Origin: Paludibacteraceae bacterium
Lineage (GTDB): Bacteria; Bacteroidota; Bacteroidia; Bacteroidales; Paludibacteraceae
Length of the DNA: 64,000 nt
Direction: 5' to 3'
Assembly (NCBI GenBank): GCA_905234685.1
Contig: CAJOIR010000002.1
Location: forward strand, 1 to 64,000
Shown here: piece by piece, positions 9,401-18,466 of the stretch
Position numbering within the stretch: position 1 is the stretch's first letter
Layout of the letters: each line of letters starts with the position of its first letter
The notes under the pieces: generated by a model
What the model was told of the DNA's origin: nothing
Seen by the model: only the letters and a program-made list of their open reading frames with translations
Databases searched by the model: none
Position numbers and translations under genes: made by a program

Positions 9401-11275
9401 ACTCAGTTTGAACAGAGCAGTACCATCAGAGCCGTTACCAACTTGGATGTAAGCATTGTTGTCGTCAATCTTTGTAGCATTCAGGAATACACCTACGTTA
9501 GTATTATTAGCTTTGGTTGTAGTGTTAGCATAGAATACAGTCTTAGATGCGTCAGCCTTGTCAACTGCCAATGTCTTGTCGTCTACGTTAAGAACTGAGA
9601 ACTCAGATGAGTACATTGTTGCACCTGCAGGATAGACAGCGAAAACTTTGCCTGCCAAAGTTACCATTGCTCCACCGAGAGTGGTACCTTTATAGCCTGT
9701 CATACCTTCAATGGGACCTTTGTTAACACCGTTTTCATAAACATCGAAACCGGTTTGACCAACAGAACGACGCTGTACGTATTGTACAAGAGTATCGCCT
9801 GCAACAACGAAGTTCTGAACATTGCTACCCTTGATAGCGATTTCCTTAACCTTAACTTCCTGTCCTTCAGCACCTGCGTTCTTGATAGCCACAGCCAGCA
9901 AGTTGACAGAGTTACCATAGAGAAATACCACACCACCTTCAGCTGAGAACACGTCACCTGTTGCAGTAGCGATATCGGTACGACCAAGTCCGGTCACAGG
10001 GATGTCAACAAACGCAGAAGCATCGTGCTTAACAAGGAAGATGTGAGAAGCAGTGCTCGGGAAAGTACCTTCAACAACGAAGTTTCCTGCTCCGTCAACA
10101 CTGAATGCAGTACCATCAATAAGGTCGTTCTTGATGATGGTATCAACTTTTAGGCCGTCTTTAGTTCCGACGATTGCATGATTAGCCTTGGATTCCCAAT
10201 AGACATACTCACCATAGCCCGTCCACTGGCGTGAGTCAGCAGTTGCCCAACCGAGAACATCACCCGACCAGAGTTTCTCAACAATAGCAACAGTCTTTGG
10301 CACGGGCAATACCCAACGCGGGTCACCGATCGGTTTACCATCATTCATCGTCAAAGCCGGAGAACCTTCACCAAGGGTAAAGTTACCATTATCAGGATCT
10401 ACGAAAGCAGGATCAACTTGAATACAGTTGTTCTGGGTTACAGAACTATGAATACCTGTTCCACTGTCTTTCAAGTAGTTGAAAGTGATACAGTTGTTAG
10501 CATTTGCGACATCACGGATAGCGCGAACGCCGTCAGTACTTACAGGAAGAGCGAAGATAGAGTTGGAAACAACAGCGCCCGGAGTAGCAACCTTACCTAC
10601 AGCGGCATAGTCGGTGTTCATAGCCTGTACATTGTAGAAAGTACAGTGGTCAACGAGAACAGAGCCTGCCGTAGCACGGCTGTCAATAACGCCAGCCCAG
10701 AAAGACGAAGCATCGGTGGTAATGTTTTCAAAAGTAGAATTGGTAATACTCAACTCGATTGAACCGGTGTTCTCAATGAAGACAACACTCTTCTTGCAAT
10801 TGTGGAAATAGCACTTATCAATCTTAACCGAAGCGAGTCTTCTGGAGGATGTAGCCTCAATCATTGCTTTGTTCTTGTCCCAGCCATAGAATTCACAACC
10901 AGTGAGGACAACGCGTTTGTTGTCTGTATCATCAGCAGCAACAATCACATACTCGTACTCGCCAATTGCGCTGCAATCAAACTTGACATTGATAAACTCA
11001 GCCTTGGCGCCCTCTTTCAAGCGAACAGGACATACTGTTTTAATGATAACTTCTGCACCCTCGGCAGCACGTACTACAACCTCCTTACCAGTAAAGGCAA
11101 GGTAGTCGTCTGACTCCTCATACGTACCTGCAGCCATGACAATTTCGTCACCTGTAGCAGCACCGTTGAGTGCAGTGCGCAGAGAATTCGCATTCTCGCT
11201 GGTGATGTTAATCACCGCTGCGTTTACAGCAAATGTTATAAACACCGCTGCGAAAAAAGATAGAATCTTTTTCAT
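6434..11275 (-). CDS. 1613-aa secreted mosaic protein: beta-helix, InlB-type repeats, OB-fold, propeller-like domain
   Basis: Signal peptide 1-19. Residues about 25-320 look like a right-handed parallel beta-helix of the chondroitinase-B/DUF4957-DUF5123 type. Residues about 630-780 carry two InlB-like bacterial repeats (GYEFVAWKKG, FLGWFKGE), with a third at about 955-992 (GFTFDGWY). Residues about 998-1175 resemble the OB-fold domain (DUF5689-like) common in Bacteroidota surface proteins. Residues about 1185-1580 look like a propeller. The last 28 residues are the short tail shared with two other proteins in the window. No catalytic motif can be named. It is monocistronic, with its own promoter and a roughly 170-base leader. 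Surface glycan binding or adhesion is likely; a lyase activity of the beta-helix is possible but unsupported. Confidence 0.85.
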   Translation of the reverse strand: MKKILSFFAAVFITFAVNAAVINITSENANSLRTALNGAATGDEIVMAAGTYEESDDYLAFTGKEVVVRAAEGAEVIIKTVCPVRLKEGAKAEFINVKFDCSAIGEYEYVIVAADDTDNKRVVLTGCEFYGWDKNKAMIEATSSRRLASVKIDKCYFHNCKKSVVFIENTGSIELSITNSTFENITTDASSFWAGVIDSRATAGSVLVDHCTFYNVQAMNTDYAAVGKVATPGAVVSNSIFALPVSTDGVRAIRDVANANNCITFNYLKDSGTGIHSSVTQNNCIQVDPAFVDPDNGNFTLGEGSPALTMNDGKPIGDPRWVLPVPKTVAIVEKLWSGDVLGWATADSRQWTGYGEYVYWESKANHAIVGTKDGLKVDTIIKNDLIDGTAFSVDGAGNFVVEGTFPSTASHIFLVKHDASAFVDIPVTGLGRTDIATATGDVFSAEGGVVFLYGNSVNLLAVAIKNAGAEGQEVKVKEIAIKGSNVQNFVVAGDTLVQYVQRRSVGQTGFDVYENGVNKGPIEGMTGYKGTTLGGAMVTLAGKVFAVYPAGATMYSSEFSVLNVDDKTLAVDKADASKTVFYANTTTKANNTNVGVFLNATKIDDNNAYIQVGNGSDGTALFKLSVSTAFEVTVSCDETQGTVTGGGDIAVGANATVVATPNPGYEFVAWKKGEETVSTDATYTFAVNENIALTAVFEAKENVTITLAVNDATLGSITLPEGIVMGENSVLYGTPVALVAVPAEGVSFLGWFKGEELYSTNLTISLTGKESISLSANFAKALVLSYELNGGVTNDYGWTSKPHMALLLQNDYNAAYSASKAWAKEENGVIYYYVGGEWLLPSDAQGKAADVSGFIQNVTYNTSDNLVNLLHNEKWLLLMNYIDTLRVKAGNPVADEGALRADLSGFFLCSPAITDYRHTNDYTTAGTEEAFLGANKIGFDNPTEIVTGVTLNAPYKEGFTFDGWYAAEDFSGEKITYVDPETVIPGNKLYAKWIEYIPTLAEITEMAENTETKAKGVVTYINNKNAYIQDASAGMLLFCKANPTFKVGDMVVVKGVRTVYGGAPELMNVEEIRAEAGTMPAPQSFATLAALTAEPLKHFGKLVSLKGLRIVAYDNFKNPSVTDGADTVPCYKMSLDDTAFPIGSKVNLTAIAGYFNAFQFVGDIAGFELSGSAGKDTYNYPVRGAEGDFAGYTLENDWLISQKLDNYADNVPGVDGGTLRSMVEIDGKMYFLNRTSDGNGYLVVVDGKTGAMSPDRINITGENLFKRSAIDAETGAPIWVSAVTVPFNHITRDTEGNMLVCGLSMKSSRAGQDNSSMVYVVDPATGAATELINEELWANADFDSVLYRFDAFGAWGDVKSHAVVMAMSASAPLNAFRWEINNGKAEVAEIIEITPTETEDFKTYLVDNEGKPAASAGISPTVLPLDDEYFWIDGQSTYPTMISRDGDVVDDFKNNHAGILKIGNNEGDTCSMQVNNNGMAPFQVGEDYFLLMAATCYTGTPNNAYALFKFKDASQSFAEMEPLWYFPKAGLGDGKGSSFQATPYVEVNGNQAKMYIYQPAAGYGVYTFTGKMGTGVEDIMTESFEKAQKVLENGVIYIYRNGVKYNVMGAEVK

Positions 11276-11449
11276 GATTTTTGTTTGTGTTTTCGAGACA
11301 GGTCTCTGCCTTCCCCAACCGGCAGCACCTGCATCATGATTTTAGTTAAACCCCGCGGGGCACGGAGCGGTTAAATAAAGTAAAGTGGATTGAAGTTATT
11401 TGCTATTTTATATTTTTATTTGTTCACATCAATACATCTAAATACGAGG

Positions 11450-11481
11450 CAAAGATACAAAAATTATTTATTACGTCCAAA
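11450..11481 (-). promoter_or_regulatory. Promoter of the 1613-aa protein gene
   Basis: On the minus strand TTTG (11478-11481), 20 bases, then TATCTTTG (11450-11457), a good Bacteroidota -33/-7 pair. Predicted start near 11443, about 168 bases before the ATG at 11275, an unusually long leader for this window. Confidence 0.7.
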
Positions 11482-11557
11482 TATTATTTTCAAAAAACAT
11501 TTCGTATAGTGACCAATGTAAGATTCCCGATGTTGCAGATTCGTAAGAATGTCAGTG

Positions 11558-11590
11558 ATGTTCCGTTCATGTTCCGTTCATATTCCGTAT
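11558..11590. repeat. 11-bp tandem repeat downstream of the GHL10 gene
   Basis: Two identical copies of ATGTTCCGTTC (11558-11568, 11569-11579) and a third diverged copy ATATTCCGTAT (11580-11590), 17-49 bases after the stop of the GHL10 gene. On the coding strand the unit reads GAACGGAACAT. Compare the array at 51500-51550. Confidence 0.8.
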
Positions 11591-11606
11591 ATCTATCATC
11601 CAAAGT

Positions 11607-14072
11607 CTATTCAATTCGTGTACCGAGCAGAGTGTAGCGAGTACCATCCGGACGCACGATGACAATAGTGTTGCCCTCAATCTGTTTTCTTACGGTGCCC
11701 GTCTCGTCTGCATTCAGGTAATCAACCGCTGTAGGCGTTTGCACAACTAAATGCAACACATCGGAGTTAACATAGCTGTTCTCATCCTGTGCGCGGACAC
11801 GCAAATAATAGTCTCCTGCCTCTACATCAGTGTATTCATATATATATGTATTACCTTCAACAGTGCGCATCTTGGTCTGTCTCGTTGCGAAAGATTCAAC
11901 AGTCGACAATTCCAATCGGAATCCCTTGGCATTCTGCGGACGCCATTCCACCTTAACTGTTGTTGAAACGATAGTATCTCCGTCAGCAGGCGATATAATC
12001 TGCGGTTTCTCAACAGGTATGTGTTTTGTCTTGAAACAGATAGTCTTTGAACGGGATAACTCATCGCCGTTACTGTCAGCCAGAGTGACACGCGCATAGT
12101 AGGTAGTTACTGGCAGCAGACTGTCTGTCAGCTGAATACGGGGTTGCGTGCTGACACCTGAGTACACGGTTTTGTTAAATGTAGATGTCAACGAAACATC
12201 AAATGTGTATTTCAAATTCGGTTTTCCAACACTGTCACACCGAAGTAATGGCGTAAGAGACACTTCTGTCGCATTGTCAAGCGGTTCTTCCATAGAGAAC
12301 TCGTTACCCAAGAAACTCCTTGCCTCAGACCATGCATCGCGAGCATTATTTGAGCGTGACCGCACACGCCAATAGTATGTCGTATTCTCCTTTAGGAGTG
12401 ACAACTTGCCTGTATAGAACTGAGGTTCTCCGGTCTCTACGTATGTAATAACATTCTTAAAATCCTTATCCTCAGCAATCTGTACAAACCACGAGTCGGC
12501 TGTTCCTTCCTGTTGCCAATGCAAAAAGGCAGGAAGCAAAGGAGCTTCGCCATCCAGCGGATAAGTCAGTTGCGCTGCCTTGGTGGTGCCTATAGAATTG
12601 TTTCCTTGCACTACCGGCGGGTGCTCATTCCCATTCCTGTCAAGCACAGCCACCGCATATACATATCCGCCCTCGTAATCACAAGTAAATGAGTTGGTAA
12701 AAGCCCTGCCAAGCAGGTAGTCACTACGGTGAAACACACCTGTCTTGCCCATACTGTCACGAGGAATCTTATATACGGCATAACTCAGGTTTTTCTGAGG
12801 AGCCGACCAGACAAGTTGTTTGTTCATATAAGTTATTCCTTTAACAAACAACAATTCGTCAGGTTCAGGATATTGCCACATCTTCTGAGGCGGCAGTGCC
12901 GGATGCTGATAAGCAAGATTTTTCATTCCCTGCACCCAGCCCTTGCGGTTGATGCCGCTTTTTATGCTGTAATACACTGAACCGGGAGCGTCTTGAGCAT
13001 TGTCATCACGCAATTCCTCTACCTGGGCTGCCATCTCCACTGCAGACGGAGTAAGGTTGCCGCTCGGACCCGTGATACCATGACTCATATACACATGGCG
13101 TCCGAACTTTTCAGCCACCTTGGCCCACCACTTCGAGAAAGTGGCAAAAGAATAATTGCTCTCCATAGGCCAATACGCCTGTGGAGCCATATAGTCAACA
13201 GTACCCGCCTTATACCAAGCCAAAGGATCTGAATACTCAGAACTGTACTGCCAGTCGCTGAAAGGACATGGGTCCACGCCGTATTGCGCAGCATGTGCAC
13301 TGCTTGAAGCAACCTGAGGAGGAGGACCTATACCAAAATCCACCCATGGTTTCATTGCCTTGATTGTATCATGAACCATACGTACCATCTCATTGACTTG
13401 TTCACGCCTCCAGTCTGCCTGCGACAGACCTTTTGGATTATTGGCATTATACAAAGCCTTGTCTATTGACATCGCAGCTCCATGATAGAAATAGTCATCA
13501 AAAATCACACCATCAATATCGTATTTCTCAAGTATATCAGCAATTATATCCGCGATGCGCTGTCTGACTTCCGGAAGACCCGGATTCAGTATATGTCCGT
13601 TGCTTGCAGGAATAAGCCACTCAGGATGTGTATTGCTGTAGTCAGTTTCCAATTTGCCGTAACTCGACTCATTGGATGAATACCTGTAAGGATTTATCCA
13701 CACATGCACGGCAATGCCTCTCTTGTGTGACTCTTCAACGGCATACTGTAGCGGATCATACGCAGGAACTCCGCCGCGCGTACCGGTCAGGTACTGACTC
13801 CATGGCTCATATTTTGAATTGTACATCGCATCCGACCAACTGCGGACCTGCAAAGCGTATGCATTGAAGTTGGCAGCATGGAGAGAATCAATAAGCGCTA
13901 ACAATTCAGCCTTCTGCTTCTCTGTATTGGCAGTGCCGCCGCCCCATGAATCAGGCCAGTCAAGAGCGTATACTGTTGCAACCCATGCGGAGCGCAACTC
14001 GCGCTTGGGTTGTGCAACAAGCACACAAAAAGTCAGAAAAACAAATGATATAACTATAAATAAACGTTTCAT
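11607..14072 (-). CDS. GHL10-family glycosidase (DigH/YddW- and YngK-like) with Fn3-like domains
   Basis: 821 aa. Signal peptide 1-20. GHL10 (PF02638) domain about 24-390: RSAWVATVYALDWP near the N-terminus, LQVRSWSDAMY (74-84), DPLQYAVEE, VHVWINPYR (122-130), LNPGLPEVR (162-170), DIDGVIFDDYFY (185-196) and DYMAPQAYWP. The acidic cluster Asp187/Asp192/Asp193 is the likely active-site region. Two or three Fn3/Ig-like domains fill about 400-780, followed by a short C-terminal tail (about 793-821). E. coli DigH (YddW), of this family, cleaves peptidoglycan glycans lacking stem peptides. Activity here on denuded peptidoglycan is therefore plausible but inferred. The start overlaps the preceding lipoprotein stop by one base (TGATG), so it is the last gene of the SusC-D operon. 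Confidence 0.88.
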   Translation of the reverse strand: MKRLFIVISFVFLTFCVLVAQPKRELRSAWVATVYALDWPDSWGGGTANTEKQKAELLALIDSLHAANFNAYALQVRSWSDAMYNSKYEPWSQYLTGTRGGVPAYDPLQYAVEESHKRGIAVHVWINPYRYSSNESSYGKLETDYSNTHPEWLIPASNGHILNPGLPEVRQRIADIIADILEKYDIDGVIFDDYFYHGAAMSIDKALYNANNPKGLSQADWRREQVNEMVRMVHDTIKAMKPWVDFGIGPPPQVASSSAHAAQYGVDPCPFSDWQYSSEYSDPLAWYKAGTVDYMAPQAYWPMESNYSFATFSKWWAKVAEKFGRHVYMSHGITGPSGNLTPSAVEMAAQVEELRDDNAQDAPGSVYYSIKSGINRKGWVQGMKNLAYQHPALPPQKMWQYPEPDELLFVKGITYMNKQLVWSAPQKNLSYAVYKIPRDSMGKTGVFHRSDYLLGRAFTNSFTCDYEGGYVYAVAVLDRNGNEHPPVVQGNNSIGTTKAAQLTYPLDGEAPLLPAFLHWQQEGTADSWFVQIAEDKDFKNVITYVETGEPQFYTGKLSLLKENTTYYWRVRSRSNNARDAWSEARSFLGNEFSMEEPLDNATEVSLTPLLRCDSVGKPNLKYTFDVSLTSTFNKTVYSGVSTQPRIQLTDSLLPVTTYYARVTLADSNGDELSRSKTICFKTKHIPVEKPQIISPADGDTIVSTTVKVEWRPQNAKGFRLELSTVESFATRQTKMRTVEGNTYIYEYTDVEAGDYYLRVRAQDENSYVNSDVLHLVVQTPTAVDYLNADETGTVRKQIEGNTIVIVRPDGTRYTLLGTRIE

Positions 14073-15754
14073 CAGAACAATTTGCTTGGCGTATTATTTA
14101 CTGCAAGTCCATACACTTCCACTCCCTCAATCACAGTCTCTATCTTTTTCGTCTTTGCATTATAGCGCATCAAACCTGTTGGTGCATTACCAGCCATGCC
14201 TGCATTGCGGTAGCCGAAATAAACATCACCCGTAGCCTCGTCAAGCGTAAGTTGGCATATTGCTATCCACTCGTTGGACGTACCCTCGCCCTTGCCTGCT
14301 TCCAATACAGGTTGCAAAGGCAGACCGGAAGTATGCTTCATCTGATATGGAACAAGGTCAGCTTTCTTGTTACCCAAAGCATTCAGTTGGTCAATGGTGC
14401 AGGCGTAAAGACCGCCATAACCCTCATCCCAAATAGTGAAATAGAATATCTTGTTCTTGGAGTCATACAGCATCGACTTGACAGAGTTGCCCGCCAACAC
14501 TATGCCGGCCTCGGGAGCAGTACCACCGCTGGAGATATCTTTCTCAAGTATATCAGCCTCAGTGAAACGATATACTGCAGGTGCACCGTAAACCTTTCCC
14601 CAGTACCATACGCCCTCAACCATACAGAAGTTGGAATTGAGAGAGTTATATGCCATCGTTGTGCCATAATAACCGAGACGTTGACTCTTTACGTAATAAG
14701 GATAATCAGTCAGATTGAATACTTTGTTGCGGTCTCCAAGAGGCACACGGCATATACCAGCCAGACGGTTGGCGAAATACAGATATTTGCCTTCCAAACA
14801 TCCGAAATAAGGATCTTCATAACCGGCTCCGCCTGCATTGGTAATCATCGTCTCGACCTTGGAACCATCTTTAAGCATAGCATTTATTCTGCCGTCACCC
14901 ATGCCTGCATCATCTGCCACATAGTTGAACACACGACCAGCATCAAGAATAAAGAGTGTCGAGTCCTTGAACAGCATGTTGAACGGATGTTGTCCTGAAG
15001 GCACTCCCATGTCAAACGGATTGATTTTCATGTCATCAGGAGCATCTGTAGGCAATTTCAAGGCCATGATATTGCCTCCTTTGACAGCATAGTACAATGT
15101 AGGAACTTCCTTGTCGTAGCCAACCTGCACATTGATGGTCGCCTCCTCAAGCATACGACCGTCGAGTTTGGCCTGAAGACGCACTGTCTGCGAACCGACA
15201 TTTGAGAACTTCACGTCACCGGGAAGAGTGTCCGTTGATTGTTCCAACGGTGTACCGTCAGCTTTCATTGTACCTTCAGGGAATATCCACAGATACTCCT
15301 CCTTCCTGTTCTTCGGATTAGGCAGTTCGATAGAGAAATTAACAGCGGTGTTTCTCACTTCGCATATACCACCCTCTATAGGATTGATATTCATTAAAGG
15401 CTTGATATCAGCTATCATGATAGGTTGCTTCTTCTCCTTCTTCTCTCCGTCAGCCTGTTCTATAGTCAGAGACACATAGTATGTGCCTGCCTTGTCATAA
15501 GCGTGAGTCACAACTTTGCCTTCTGCTGTTGCACCGTCACCAAACGACCACACAGCCTTGCCTTCTGCTTCGGAAGTGGAGGTGAATTCTATGTCTGAAT
15601 CCACATAGAAGTCAAGAGCATAATCGCCGTTGATTACATACTCAAACGACACGGCTTCACGCGGCAACGTTTCCACGTTCGGCTCATGGTCACGGCAACC
15701 TGCAAACATCAGTGCAGTAGCCGCCATAATGAATGAAATGTATGATGTTTTCAT
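14072..15754 (-). CDS. PKD-domain lipoprotein of the SusC-D locus (probable surface glycan-binding protein)
   Basis: 560 aa. Lipoprotein signal with lipobox Cys20 (MFAGC). A PKD domain at about 33-117 has WSFGDG and the closing HAYDKAGTYYVSL motif. A second Ig-like segment lies at about 120-215, and a propeller-like region of short blade-type repeats runs from about 222 to the end (YLYFANRLAG, IFYFTIWDEG, VYFGYRNAG). No enzyme motif is seen. It sits in the SusE/F position, so an outer-membrane ligand-binding lipoprotein is the natural reading. It matches the PKD-like lipoproteins often placed beside SusD_2-type PULs. The ligand is unknown. Confidence 0.82.
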   Translation of the reverse strand: MKTSYISFIMAATALMFAGCRDHEPNVETLPREAVSFEYVINGDYALDFYVDSDIEFTSTSEAEGKAVWSFGDGATAEGKVVTHAYDKAGTYYVSLTIEQADGEKKEKKQPIMIADIKPLMNINPIEGGICEVRNTAVNFSIELPNPKNRKEEYLWIFPEGTMKADGTPLEQSTDTLPGDVKFSNVGSQTVRLQAKLDGRMLEEATINVQVGYDKEVPTLYYAVKGGNIMALKLPTDAPDDMKINPFDMGVPSGQHPFNMLFKDSTLFILDAGRVFNYVADDAGMGDGRINAMLKDGSKVETMITNAGGAGYEDPYFGCLEGKYLYFANRLAGICRVPLGDRNKVFNLTDYPYYVKSQRLGYYGTTMAYNSLNSNFCMVEGVWYWGKVYGAPAVYRFTEADILEKDISSGGTAPEAGIVLAGNSVKSMLYDSKNKIFYFTIWDEGYGGLYACTIDQLNALGNKKADLVPYQMKHTSGLPLQPVLEAGKGEGTSNEWIAICQLTLDEATGDVYFGYRNAGMAGNAPTGLMRYNAKTKKIETVIEGVEVYGLAVNNTPSKLF

Positions 15755-15767
15755 AAACAGTGAATTA

Positions 15768-16622
15768 TCAGTTTATATCAATATCTTTTGCTATGGTCTG
15801 GCCATATACGCCCTTGTCATCGTACACTCTCATCAAAGCACGTATTGAATAGGAGCGCTTGTATTCTACGGAATATGTACCCTCCGAGGAATTGAAAATA
15901 AGATCGGCAAAACTTATACTGTCGTTCCAGAGTTCCTGCAGTTTGTCAGGGACTGGTGTATCAGTAGAGTCTGCATTCCATGGGAAGTGTTTCACATATC
16001 CATTGCTGTTGATGTCGAACGTGGAGTCAGTGTAAATCTTGAAATCCTCAACTAATCCCATCTTGGTGTACATAGATTGGAAATCGGCAAACTTCATCTT
16101 TGAGTACAGGTTGTTCTTGAACTCGTCCATGTAGCCTTCACCAAAATATGTATTCATCTTATCTTCATCAAACACTGCCGGTTTTACCCAGTTGAATGGA
16201 CTTAGAGTACCGCTGACGGGGAAGGTGCCATGGAATGCATAGGCATGAAGCGAATCGTTCCACATTGCCTCCTGATGTTCATATGTTGCTATCTTCTGGC
16301 TCACACGTTTCTCTTCTGAAGTTGTAAGACTAACGGAATGCGTGAACGTTGTTACCCAAGGGCATGACACGTTCTTTTCCAATTTCTCCGTAATGTTGTA
16401 CCATACTTCGGAATGATCAATTCTGGCATCTTTCACTGAAGTATAGTATTGCACGTCAAATCCCATCTGCTGTCCGGCAGTTATTAGGGAACTCTCCACC
16501 TCCCAATACGCCTGTGGTCCGGTCTGACCCACTATAACAAGGTCATCAAAGAAATCGTGCTTGTCGCATGCTGCAAGACTCATCACTGCAAGTCCGAGCA
16601 TAAATATCTTTGTTGCTTTCAT
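15768..16622 (-). CDS. Lipoprotein of unknown function in the SusC-D locus
   Basis: 284 aa from the ATG at 16620-16622. An in-frame ATG seven codons upstream is rejected because the proper signal starts with MKATKIF and ends in lipobox Cys19 (SLAAC). The protein is soluble-looking and rich in aromatic residues, without repeats or a catalytic motif I recognise. It sits between the SusD gene and the PKD lipoprotein, 13 bases before the latter, so it is probably part of the same outer-membrane glycan-binding machinery. A SusE-like role is possible; I cannot name a family with confidence. Confidence 0.72.
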   Translation of the reverse strand: MKATKIFMLGLAVMSLAACDKHDFFDDLVIVGQTGPQAYWEVESSLITAGQQMGFDVQYYTSVKDARIDHSEVWYNITEKLEKNVSCPWVTTFTHSVSLTTSEEKRVSQKIATYEHQEAMWNDSLHAYAFHGTFPVSGTLSPFNWVKPAVFDEDKMNTYFGEGYMDEFKNNLYSKMKFADFQSMYTKMGLVEDFKIYTDSTFDINSNGYVKHFPWNADSTDTPVPDKLQELWNDSISFADLIFNSSEGTYSVEYKRSYSIRALMRVYDDKGVYGQTIAKDIDIN

Positions 16623-16660
16623 ATCAAAATATATAAATGACATTCAACTATAACTATCAA

Positions 16661-18448
16661 TTATAACCATTCCATACCATTGGAGCAACTGCATACAGCA
16701 GGATTGAACTTCGCCCATATCAGGTGTTTCTGCATCCAGTGGTAATCAACCTTTCCTGATGCATCACATGCTCCTATACGTATCAGTTCACCCTTGTTGT
16801 ACTTGGTTTCTGTCTCAGTATCTGGATTCAGGCGGTTAACCCACGCATTGGGCGAATAGACTGCTTTGGAAGATGGGTCTTCGTAGCAATCCGGCTGGTC
16901 CCAATACGGAGCATATAGATTGAATGGACGCCGCAACGAGTACTCAATAGTAAAATCTGTAACTGCATTCTTCTTCTGGCGGGCAGGATTGTGGCAGGTT
17001 GTTATAGTATATACAGGCACACCGTCATATAGTATGCCGTTTGTCTTACTTGAATAGTTGTAGCGACGCATATCTGTCCACTGCTCTGGAAGCAGGTACA
17101 TAGCCACATATTTCTGTTGCATCAGGTCAGCGATTGTAAATTGCGCTGCACCAGGCAAACGTACTTCGAAGAAACGCTCATAACGTGTCTTGGCATTGCC
17201 TGACAAACCATCCTGCTGTACTCCGTAACGATCCATATTGTATTTAACAGCCTGCATCGTGGTTTCATACGCACCGGCCTTGTCACCTGACCAGTACTGT
17301 GCCTCAGCCTTGATAAAGAGCATTTCCTCTTGTGTAATCAGAGGTATATAACCGATATTTGAAGTGTATGGATTATGTCCGTTGCCTGCATATAGGTCCG
17401 GATAATATGTAACTTTCATTGAGTTATCCATACCTATGTTGCTCTCGAGCCAACGCAAAGCCACTGCATTGCCTGCATCACCACGCGGAGTCATTATCAT
17501 ATCCGCACGAGGGTCAAGAGCATATTTTACAGCTGTGCCAGATATTGCATAACCGCCTAAAATGGCATACGCGAAGAATGTTGTCGGGATTGAAGAGTCT
17601 AAACGATTACCGCGGCTCTCCCACGCATTAATGACAGGTTTAAATGCTCCCCAGGGACAATTACTCTCTGTCATACCTCCGGGATAGTGATATTGTGGTT
17701 CCTGCCAGTTGGCATCGCCAAGTACTTCATCCACCATCTGTATTATTTTTTGACAGGTGGCAGGTGTATTGTCCCAATTTGGTAATTTACGAAGCCATAG
17801 ACGACAACGCAAAGCTTTTGCCAGCGCAGCCCATTTCTGCATATCACCTTGATATATACGGTCAGTAGAGGCGCTTATCGGCAATGCCGTCTTACCGTTA
17901 GTCCATTCAGGATCCTGATATAGTTTAACCAATTCATCTGCCTCGTTGAATAACCATTCGTACACCTCCTCCTGAGAGTCGTACTTGGGAGAAGTCTTTT
18001 GATAGGCTTCCGAACGAGGCATATCACCGAACACATCGGTGGTAAGCATTGTGGAATGCAGCATGATGGTGCGTCCTATGAGTTCATAATTGAGTGAACC
18101 CTGGGCTTCTGCCATCTCATTCAACTTCTGGATATTTGCTCCAAGATCATAGAAATGACGGCGCCACATCGGGTGACGGTTCACTCCCAGGAACTCCCAA
18201 CCCTGACTGTAAGGATAAGAACCTGTCTGACTCTTGCCCGCCGTGGTAAGAGCCTGCGCCATATACACTCCGTATTCGGCATGGTCGTAGCAGAGTTGTG
18301 CTGCATAGAATATTGCCGGCGGAAGAGCCTGGTCAAGGGTGACGGTGATAGGAGTATCAGGGTCGGTATTGATGTCAAGCCAGTCTTGACAACCTGTCAT
18401 TACACTAGTCAGCATCACTGACATTATTATATATACTAACTTTTTCAT
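16661..18448 (-). CDS. SusD/RagB-family outer-membrane lipoprotein (SusD_2 subgroup)
   Basis: 595 aa. Lipobox Cys20 (VMTGC) followed by the WLDINTDPDTP motif typical of the SusD-like_2 subgroup (PF12771). Alpha-helical TPR-like repeats are visible, with the conserved block YIPLITQEEMLFIKAEAQY near the middle. SusD proteins form the lid of the SusC transporter and bind the glycan or peptide at the cell surface. The SusD_2 branch often serves PULs for substrates other than plain plant polysaccharides. It lies 18 bases downstream of susC and is clearly co-transcribed. Confidence 0.93.
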   Translation of the reverse strand: MKKLVYIIMSVMLTSVMTGCQDWLDINTDPDTPITVTLDQALPPAIFYAAQLCYDHAEYGVYMAQALTTAGKSQTGSYPYSQGWEFLGVNRHPMWRRHFYDLGANIQKLNEMAEAQGSLNYELIGRTIMLHSTMLTTDVFGDMPRSEAYQKTSPKYDSQEEVYEWLFNEADELVKLYQDPEWTNGKTALPISASTDRIYQGDMQKWAALAKALRCRLWLRKLPNWDNTPATCQKIIQMVDEVLGDANWQEPQYHYPGGMTESNCPWGAFKPVINAWESRGNRLDSSIPTTFFAYAILGGYAISGTAVKYALDPRADMIMTPRGDAGNAVALRWLESNIGMDNSMKVTYYPDLYAGNGHNPYTSNIGYIPLITQEEMLFIKAEAQYWSGDKAGAYETTMQAVKYNMDRYGVQQDGLSGNAKTRYERFFEVRLPGAAQFTIADLMQQKYVAMYLLPEQWTDMRRYNYSSKTNGILYDGVPVYTITTCHNPARQKKNAVTDFTIEYSLRRPFNLYAPYWDQPDCYEDPSSKAVYSPNAWVNRLNPDTETETKYNKGELIRIGACDASGKVDYHWMQKHLIWAKFNPAVCSCSNGMEWL

Positions 18449-18466
18449 ATTGCTACTCCTTTCCGT

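Larger units (their letters stand above)
11276..11606. other. 331-bp intergenic region: leader, promoter and 11-bp tandem repeats
   Basis: No gene is seen. From right to left it holds three to four 11-bp repeats just 3' of the GHL10 gene (11558-11590), the promoter of the 1613-aa protein gene (11450-11481) and a roughly 170-base transcribed leader. The leader has a G/C-rich palindrome CCCCGCGGGG near 11352-11361 in otherwise A/T-rich DNA. Confidence 0.7.

Noticed and set aside
14252..14998. 248-codon plus-strand open frame inside the PKD lipoprotein gene
   Set aside because: Antisense shadow of a well-supported lipoprotein; the translation is rich in Cys, His and Ile, with no domain, promoter or signal.
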